A stretch of 25,772 nucleotides of DNA from the NCBI GenBank assembly GCA_937968015.1, contig CALBSO010000127.1, positions 1-25,772 of the forward strand, in the 5' to 3' direction. The notes below the pieces were generated by a model. That model saw only the letters and a list, made by a program, of their open reading frames with translations, had not been told where the DNA came from and made no database searches. The stretch comes from an uncultured Thermomicrobia bacterium. GTDB taxonomy: Bacteria; Chloroflexota; Chloroflexia; Thermomicrobiales; JALYUS01. Below, one piece after another: positions 21,089 through 25,772 of the stretch. A program made the translations under genes and the position numbers. Each line of letters opens with the position of its first letter. Position 1 is the first letter of the stretch.

Positions 21089-21117
21089 AGCGTACCCTTT
21101 ACAAATCCTTTTGTCAA
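21089..21117 (-). promoter_or_regulatory. Promoter of the ZIP transporter gene with possible operator
   Basis: TTGACA (21117-21112), 17 bp, TACGCT (21094-21089) on the - strand. The -35 is perfect and the -10 matches at 3 of 6 positions. TTTACAA (21098-21104) and TTGTAAA (21124-21130) form an inverted repeat around the -35, a plausible place for a metal-responsive repressor. Operator function is inference. Confidence 0.6.
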
Positions 21118-21250
21118 CCTCACGTTGTAAAACTTTCATGACGTTCGGGTAGCGAATGTCTCGATTGCCCTATTGCACGTAGCACGTTGCGCATGCGCTC
21201 GCCGGTTCATCCCGGTGCGGCTGGGTGATCGCTCTCCGTTGCGGGAGCGC

Positions 21251-21260
21251 ATGATACAAT
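21251..21260 (+). promoter_or_regulatory. Possible extended -10 promoter for the ATPase gene
   Basis: TGA-TACAAT (21252-21260) matches an extended -10 (TGn plus 5 of 6 bases), 47 bases before ATG 21308; no -35 is apparent. A competing candidate is TTGTCA (21111-21116), 17 bp, TTTCAT (21134-21139), whose -35 overlaps that of the ZIP gene on the other strand. Confidence 0.35.
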
Positions 21261-21307
21261 CGAGCCGCTGCAACCCACGATCCAGGCCAGTGGAGGGACC
21301 TTCGCAC

Positions 21308-22189
21308 ATGCCCACGTACAACAACGCATATGGCTGGTGGGGTGGCAAGTGGCACCCGCCGACGCCGATGTCCGTCGTCCAGATCCTCGATTCCGGCAGC
21401 ATGGACGCGCGCCTCCTCGCCACCTGCTGGCTGACGGTGGAACGGCGCGGCTCCGTCCTGATCGCGGCGGACCCGATGCAGGACGCGGGTAAGACGACGA
21501 CGCTGACGGCGATGCTCGATTTCGTGCCGGAGGAACACTGGATCTACTTCCCGCACGGCTGGTACGAGGACTGGGCATTCACGAAAGACGAAAGGCTTGC
21601 GCCCGACGAGACAGTGATCGCCATCAACGAGTGGTCGGACCATCTCGCATCGTATATGTGGGGGCCGAATATCCGCCGCTGCTTCGATCTGATGGAGAAG
21701 GGATACACCGTCCTCACCGCGATGCACGATGACACGGTGGAGGGGGTGCTGGAGCAACTGCGGGACGATGTCGGTGTGCCCGCGCGCCAACTGGGCCAGA
21801 TGACCCTCGTCATCATCCTCCGGCTGATCCGCATCGGTGGCCGCATGCACCGCCGCATGGCGACGATGCACTACCTCGAACCGGACGGAAATGCTGCCAT
21901 GCCGCGCATCCTCCCCGCGATGCGCTGGGACCCCCTGACGGACACGCACGCGCATCTGGACGTCGCGGACTTCCTCGGCCCCCGTCTCGGCATGACCGCG
22001 GACGAATGCCGCGAAGAACTCGATCGGCGTACGGACTTCCTCACCGGCCTCTCCGCCGAGGGTATCCGGCATGTCGGTGAAGTACGCCAGGCGCTCGCCA
22101 CCTACCGACGCGCCTTCCTGACCGGCGAGGACCTCGTCATCGTACCCGGCGACCGCACCCCCGACGACCGCGACGACGTCTGGGGGTAA
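21308..22189 (+). CDS. VirB11/CpaF/PilT-like P-loop ATPase, orphan and reduced
   Basis: The 293-residue protein resembles the core of secretion ATPases. It has a P-loop region GSVLIAADPMQDAGKTTTLTAMLDF (from residue 48), a Walker-B-like TVIAINEWSDH (102-112, Glu108) and a His-box-like YTVLTAMHDDTVEGVLEQL (133-151, His140) matching the family's STxHA-xSxxxxxxRL segment. It lacks the N-terminal domain of full-length members. The P-loop GxxxxGKT has Pro56 in place of the first Gly, though Gly-Lys-Thr (61-63) is intact. ATG 21308 follows GGAGG by 11 bases. No pilus or secretion genes are nearby; the next gene encodes an exported Asp-box protein. Partner and role unknown. Confidence 0.65.
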   Translation: MPTYNNAYGWWGGKWHPPTPMSVVQILDSGSMDARLLATCWLTVERRGSVLIAADPMQDAGKTTTLTAMLDFVPEEHWIYFPHGWYEDWAFTKDERLAPDETVIAINEWSDHLASYMWGPNIRRCFDLMEKGYTVLTAMHDDTVEGVLEQLRDDVGVPARQLGQMTLVIILRLIRIGGRMHRRMATMHYLEPDGNAAMPRILPAMRWDPLTDTHAHLDVADFLGPRLGMTADECREELDRRTDFLTGLSAEGIRHVGEVRQALATYRRAFLTGEDLVIVPGDRTPDDRDDVWG

Positions 22190-22194
22190 CAGTG

Positions 22195-22221
22195 CGTTCG
22201 TCGTTCGTCGTTCGTCGTTCG
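22195..22221. repeat. Heptamer array (CGTTCGT x3.9)
   Basis: Three perfect CGTTCGT units plus CGTTCG, five bases after the ATPase stop and 15 bases before the Asp-box protein start. Unlike most other arrays it has no visible inverted arm. It keeps the Asp-box frame open (Arg/Ser/Phe/Val codons), so a start prediction at GTG 22192 would wrongly include it. Confidence 0.8.
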
Positions 22222-22236
22222 AAACCGGAGGCGATG

Positions 22237-23490
22237 ATGCGGTGGAAGAATGGCTGCCCGGTATGGAAATTCCTGCTTCCGATCATCCTGCTCATTGCGC
22301 TGTGTCCTGCCGCTGTCGCCGCCGATGACGCACCGATATGGCAAGAGACCGGCATCCATCTCACGGACACATTCTCGCTCTGCTTCGACGCGACGCACCC
22401 GAACGTTCTCCTCACGCTTGATGGCCCGCTCGGCCAACGAAGTGGCACCGTCGCATACAACTGGGCAACGGGCGAGAAGAGCGCGGTGCAGTCCCGGACA
22501 TTTGAGGCATGCAGCGAGCAGACCGGCTGGCTCTTCGCCCGCAACCCGGATGGTACGGCCTTTCAGTTCGGCCTCGATGCGCCATCCGGCACGACGATCG
22601 CCCATTTTCCCACCGATCTCGCCGCCGATGGTTCATCGCTGCTCTACTCCCTCTCCCCGCCGGACTACGGCGCGTATCCCGCGCAGACGCTCGTCAATCC
22701 CGGACACCTCTGGGTGAGCATGGACAGTGGAGCGACCTGGACGGAGCAGGGCAGCCAGTTCGGTGGCCGCATCCGCGCGATCGCGGTCGTCGAGCGCGAT
22801 GCCCGCTCCGTCTATGCGCTCGTTGAGGAGCGAGTGCTGGACACGGAGACCTCTGTTCGTCTCACGCTCTTCTCGGCCGATGCGGGGGCGATGTGGGAGC
22901 AGCGCTCCGTGCAGCAGATCGGCCTGAGTGGCTTCACCGATTGGCCGAGCAGCGGCATTGCCGCCGTGCACGGGCAATCCGCCCCGACGACCGCGCTCAC
23001 CTTCAGCACACGGCCCGGCTATCCCGGCTCGGGCGTCCATAGCGACGTCTCGCTCTCCACGGATGGAGGGCGCACCTTCCAGTTAATCGGACTGCGGGGT
23101 CTCGGACTTGGTGTTGATCTCGTCGCCACGACCGCCGGTATTCTCCGGCTCAATCTGCGCGGCGTGCCGGGCGCCAGTGACACGCCCTACCTCTACAGCG
23201 TGACGAGCGATGGCGGCGCCACATGGCAGCCACTCGCGCTGCCGTACACGCCCGAACCGGACGCGGACAGCGTGGTACGTATCGAAGTCTCCCCCACGTC
23301 GCCATCGCTCGTCTTTCTGACGAGTCGCCGTCCGCACGACATCTACGTCGCGCGGGATGGTGGTCTGACGTGGCAGAAATTGGCTGAGTATCGCGGCAAC
23401 GTCCATATCAGCCCCTACGCGCCGCTGACAATGATCGGCTTCACGGACGGCGCACTCTCCAGCCTCGATCTGTCGGGCCTGACCGGGTAG
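22237..23490 (+). CDS. Exported Asp-box (BNR-repeat) beta-propeller protein
   Basis: The 417-residue protein begins with a signal peptide: basic start MRWKNGCPVWK, hydrophobic core FLLPIILLIALCPA, and a likely cut near AVAADD. At least five Asp-box motifs (SxDxGxTW type) are visible: SMDSGATW (about 160), SADAGAMW (213), STDGGRTF (274), TSDGGATW (323) and ARDGGLTW (372), spaced about 50 residues as in beta-propellers. Such repeats occur in sialidases, sortilin-like and photosystem-assembly-like proteins. The catalytic Arg triad and RIP motif of sialidases are not evident, so a binding or structural role is more likely. ATG 22237 is five bases after GGAGG; ATG 22234 is the alternative. Confidence 0.8.
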   Translation: MRWKNGCPVWKFLLPIILLIALCPAAVAADDAPIWQETGIHLTDTFSLCFDATHPNVLLTLDGPLGQRSGTVAYNWATGEKSAVQSRTFEACSEQTGWLFARNPDGTAFQFGLDAPSGTTIAHFPTDLAADGSSLLYSLSPPDYGAYPAQTLVNPGHLWVSMDSGATWTEQGSQFGGRIRAIAVVERDARSVYALVEERVLDTETSVRLTLFSADAGAMWEQRSVQQIGLSGFTDWPSSGIAAVHGQSAPTTALTFSTRPGYPGSGVHSDVSLSTDGGRTFQLIGLRGLGLGVDLVATTAGILRLNLRGVPGASDTPYLYSVTSDGGATWQPLALPYTPEPDADSVVRIEVSPTSPSLVFLTSRRPHDIYVARDGGLTWQKLAEYRGNVHISPYAPLTMIGFTDGALSSLDLSGLTG

Positions 23491-23542
23491 GAAGACCCAC
23501 GCCATCCCTCGGTGCGACCATCGCAATGGAAGGGGCAAACCG

Positions 23543-24025
23543 CTGGATACCGACAAGGGCGCGCTCGATCTCCCGAACTTCAGCTGGCTGATCGAGCGGC
23601 GGCTGGCGGGGATGGCCTATCCGCGCGCGGACGCGACGCTTGCCGCGCTCCGGCGGCTTGGCGTGCGGGCCGTCATCAGCCTGACAGAGGCGCCGCTGCC
23701 CGCTGCTCTCCTCGTCCGTCACGGATTGCGGGACATGCATCTCCCCCTTGTGGATTTCACCGCACCGACCGTCGCGCAGGTGGCGGCGACGGTGGCGGCG
23801 ATCAACGGCTTTCTCGATGCCGGGTCGCCCGTCGTCGTGCATTGCGGCGCGGGGCTGGGGCGGACAGGGACGATTCTTGCCTGCTACCGCGTCTGGCAGG
23901 GAGACTCCGCCGCCGTGGCAATTGCCGAGGTCCGCGCGCGGCGTCCCGGCTCCATCGAGACAGCGGAGCAGGAAGCGGCGGTCGCGGCTTACGCGCGCCA
24001 TCTCCGGGGGCAATCAGCGCCATAA
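23543..24025 (+). CDS. Dual-specificity phosphatase, DUSP23-like, apparent CTG start
   Basis: Cysteine-dependent protein phosphatase of 160 residues. The loop HCGAGLGRTG carries Cys101 and Arg107 (CX5R), with general acid Asp71 in LPLVDFTAP, and the C-terminal RRPGSIETAEQEAAV closely matches the DUSP23/VHZ subfamily. The N-terminal PNFSWLIERRLAGMAYPR also matches DUSP23 but lies upstream of the first ATG (23612). The frame is open back to a TGA at 23480 and contains no ATG, GTG or TTG before 23612. CTG 23543, seven bases after GGAAGGGG, is the best start. If only the ATG at 23612 is used, the product is 137 residues and loses that conserved block. Substrate unknown; no kinase gene is nearby. 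Confidence 0.8.
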   Translation: MDTDKGALDLPNFSWLIERRLAGMAYPRADATLAALRRLGVRAVISLTEAPLPAALLVRHGLRDMHLPLVDFTAPTVAQVAATVAAINGFLDAGSPVVVHCGAGLGRTGTILACYRVWQGDSAAVAIAEVRARRPGSIETAEQEAAVAAYARHLRGQSAP

Positions 24026-24142
24026 GGGAATGTGACACGGCACGCGGCGTTCCGATTATCGCGGTTACCGCATGGTATTGGTGGCGTAGGCTGCATCTGC
24101 CTAAAGGGCGCCGGCCACCGACACTGAGAGGGGGTTCGCTCC
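24026..24142 (+). other. Spacer between phosphatase and MFS transporter genes
   Basis: 117 bases with a perfect 11-base palindrome GCGGTTACCGC (24061-24071), a possible operator half-turn for the transporter gene. No convincing -35/-10 pair is visible. Confidence 0.25.
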
Positions 24143-25723
24143 GTGACGCAGATAGCGCCAGCCGAACCGACCGCTGCCCCGGAACTCGATGCCCGGCGGT
24201 GGCTGGCGCTCGCTGTCGTGGTCGCCGCGTCGTTTATGGCGATCTTCGACCAGTTTGTCGTCAATGTCGCCATCCCGACGATGCAGCGCGATCTGCACGC
24301 CAGTTTCGCGCAGATCCAGTTCGTGATCGCCGGGTACGCGCTCGCCTACGCGGTGACACTGATCACGGGCGGGCGGCTCGGAGATATTTACGGGCGCAAG
24401 CGGCTCTTCATGGTCGGCATGGCGGGCTTCACGCTCGCCTCGGCGCTCTGTGGCCTCGCGCCGGGGCCAGGGTTACTCGTCGGCGCGCGGCTCGTACAGG
24501 GGTTCGGCGCGGCGTTGATGAGCCCGCAAGTCCTCTCGATCATCCAGGTCACCTTCCCGGAGAGCGAGCGGAGCAGCGCGTTGAGCGTCTACGGCGCGGT
24601 GATCGGCGTCGCTTCGCTGGCCGGGCAGGCGCTGGGCGGGTTCCTGATCCGCGCGAATCTGTTTGGACTCGGCTGGCGGATTGTCTTCCTCGTCAACATC
24701 CCGGTCGGCATCGCCGCGCTGATCGCCGCCAGGCCGCTCGTTCGGGAGACCCGCTCGCCCACCGCGCTCAAACTCGACCTCGGCGGCGTGGCGATTATCT
24801 CCGCCGGGCTCTTCCTGCTGACCTTCCCCATCGTCGAGGGGCGGGACGCGGGCTGGCCACCCTGGGCGTGGGCCTGCCTCGCCGCATCGGTCCCGATCAT
24901 CGCCGGCTTCATCCGCTTCGAGCGATGGAAGACGGCGCGAGATGGCGCGCCGCTCGTTGTCCTCAGCCTCTTTCGCGAGCGCGTGTTCGTGGCAGGGCTC
25001 TTCGTGACCTTCCTCTTCGGCGTCGCGAACCCGGCGATGTTCTTCACGCTCGCCTTGTATCTCCAAATCGGGTTGCATTTCTCGCCGCTCGCCGCCGGGT
25101 TGACCTTCGCACCCGCCCCGGTCGGCTTCTTCATCGCCGCAACGCTCTCCGGGAAACTTGTGCGCAGGCTGGGAGGGCGCCTGGTGATGCTCGCGCTCAT
25201 CCAGAAGGCAATCGCATGGACGATCATCGGCGCGATCGTGCATCGTAATGGGACAACGCTGCACGGCATGCAATTGCTCCCGTTCATGCTCATCGAAGGG
25301 GCCGCCGCCGGGTGGACGAATCCGCCGCTGATTGGTCTCTCGCTGGCGGGCGTCCACAATCGGGACGCCGGATCCGCTGCCGGGGTGTTGACGACGGTGC
25401 AGCAGATCGCCAGTGCGGTCGGCGTGGCAATCATCGGTGTCCTCTTCTTCGGCGTCCTCGCCCACCACGCGCCCGCCGTCAGCGCCAATCTCACGCCCAA
25501 TCTCCAGCAGCGCCTCGCGGCGGCACCGCTCCCGGCGGCAATGGTGAACGCGACCGTCGCCGACTTCCGCACCTGTGCCGACGATCGTGCGCGCAGCCGC
25601 GACCCCACCATCACCCCCGCCAGTTGCCGGACCCCGACGCTGCAACCCGCCGATCCAACAGCCAATGCCGCCATCGCGGACTCTCTGCACCACGCCAACG
25701 CCCGCAACTACGCCGACGCCTAA
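24143..25723 (+). CDS. MFS transporter, DHA2 (EmrB/QacA-like) family
   Basis: This probable proton-driven multidrug exporter of the inner membrane has 526 residues. Family motifs are the helix 1 block MAIFDQFVVNVAIPTMQRDL (motif D1-like), GGRLGDIYGRKRLFMVG (motif A) after helix 2, LVGARLVQGFGAAL (motif B) in helix 4, and GQALGGFLI (motif C-like) in helix 5. Thirteen hydrophobic segments can be counted, where DHA2 has fourteen. After helix 13 (about residues 415-447) the last 75 residues are polar, with two Cys (TCADD and SCRTP), and no helix 14 follows. It may be truncated or end atypically outside the cell. GTG 24143 follows AGAGGGGG by about eight bases. Confidence 0.9.
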   Translation: MTQIAPAEPTAAPELDARRWLALAVVVAASFMAIFDQFVVNVAIPTMQRDLHASFAQIQFVIAGYALAYAVTLITGGRLGDIYGRKRLFMVGMAGFTLASALCGLAPGPGLLVGARLVQGFGAALMSPQVLSIIQVTFPESERSSALSVYGAVIGVASLAGQALGGFLIRANLFGLGWRIVFLVNIPVGIAALIAARPLVRETRSPTALKLDLGGVAIISAGLFLLTFPIVEGRDAGWPPWAWACLAASVPIIAGFIRFERWKTARDGAPLVVLSLFRERVFVAGLFVTFLFGVANPAMFFTLALYLQIGLHFSPLAAGLTFAPAPVGFFIAATLSGKLVRRLGGRLVMLALIQKAIAWTIIGAIVHRNGTTLHGMQLLPFMLIEGAAAGWTNPPLIGLSLAGVHNRDAGSAAGVLTTVQQIASAVGVAIIGVLFFGVLAHHAPAVSANLTPNLQQRLAAAPLPAAMVNATVADFRTCADDRARSRDPTITPASCRTPTLQPADPTANAAIADSLHHANARNYADA

Positions 25724-25772
25724 GTAGGTAGACAATCATCGTTAGACAGAGATACGCTGATGGCCTCAAAGG
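25724..25772. other. Window end after the MFS gene
   Basis: Forty-nine bases with no recognisable gene, terminator or continuation of the missing MFS helix. The sequence is noticeably less GC-rich than the coding DNA, as expected of an intergenic region. Confidence 0.3.

Larger units (their letters stand above)
20988..21307. other. Divergent spacer between ZIP transporter and ATPase genes
   Basis: These 320 bases hold the promoter of the ZIP gene (21117-21089, - strand), candidate promoters for the ATPase gene, and an inverted repeat TTTACAA/TTGTAAA. The frame opening at 21173 continues into the ATPase gene, but its first 45 codons look non-coding and the family-like sequence begins at ATG 21308. 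No other gene is seen. Confidence 0.5.

Noticed and set aside
23512..25248. 578-codon + frame overlapping the phosphatase and MFS genes
   Set aside because: Its translation is Arg/Ala-rich without motifs, while the other frames give clear phosphatase and MFS proteins.

Overview
This GC-rich bacterial chromosome segment contains no phage, plasmid, CRISPR or insertion-sequence structure. Gene content suggests a deep-branching, high-GC, non-proteobacterial lineage, perhaps Chloroflexota (Thermomicrobia-like) or Armatimonadota. The indications are a tRNA-Trp T-box riboswitch, a dimeric single-chain glycyl-tRNA synthetase, the tuf-rpmG-trnW-secE-nusG-rplKAJL order, and intergenic spacers full of heptamer repeats. 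The assignment is low confidence and rests on no search.

Region 1 (1-4090, + strand) is the translation cluster: the 3' end of tuf, rpmG, tRNA-Trp(CCA), secE, nusG, rplK, rplA, an L10-type autoregulatory leader with an attenuator hairpin, rplJ and rplL. rpoBC does not follow. Region 2 (4100-8550) holds an HPP-family membrane protein (+), then on the - strand a lone MacB/LolD-type ABC ATPase, glycyl-tRNA synthetase and a XerC/D-like tyrosine recombinase. Region 3 (8770-11840, - strand) holds a HEAT-repeat protein, an unrecognised 568-residue protein and a probable 49-residue protein. Region 4 (12171-15184, + strand) is a three-gene unit: an FAD-dependent monooxygenase-like protein, a PglC-type sugar-phosphate transferase and an ATP-grasp ligase. 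It probably acts in surface glycan or glycoconjugate synthesis.

Region 5 (15234-20180, - strand) is a tryptophan unit transcribed trpE-trpG-trpD-trpS. It has a consensus promoter and a complete T-box leader with a UGG specifier, a UGGC bulge that can pair with the G-CCA end of the tRNA-Trp encoded at 416, and a 13-bp terminator. Region 6 (20193-25723) holds a ZIP-family metal transporter (-), then on + an orphan VirB11/CpaF-like ATPase with a degenerate P-loop, an exported Asp-box (BNR) protein, a DUSP23-like phosphatase apparently starting at CTG, and a DHA2-type MFS transporter that seems to lack its last membrane segment.

The most striking non-genic signal is a set of heptanucleotide tandem repeats (GAGTAAC, GAGCAAT, GGACTGA, GAGGCGA, CGTTCGT) in at least ten spacers. 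Word sequence varies from spacer to spacer but the 7-nt period does not. Many are arranged as long inverted repeats, and several supply the stop codon of the adjacent gene. A second, unrelated hairpin repeat lies directly before both trpS and trpD and provides their Shine-Dalgarno sequences.
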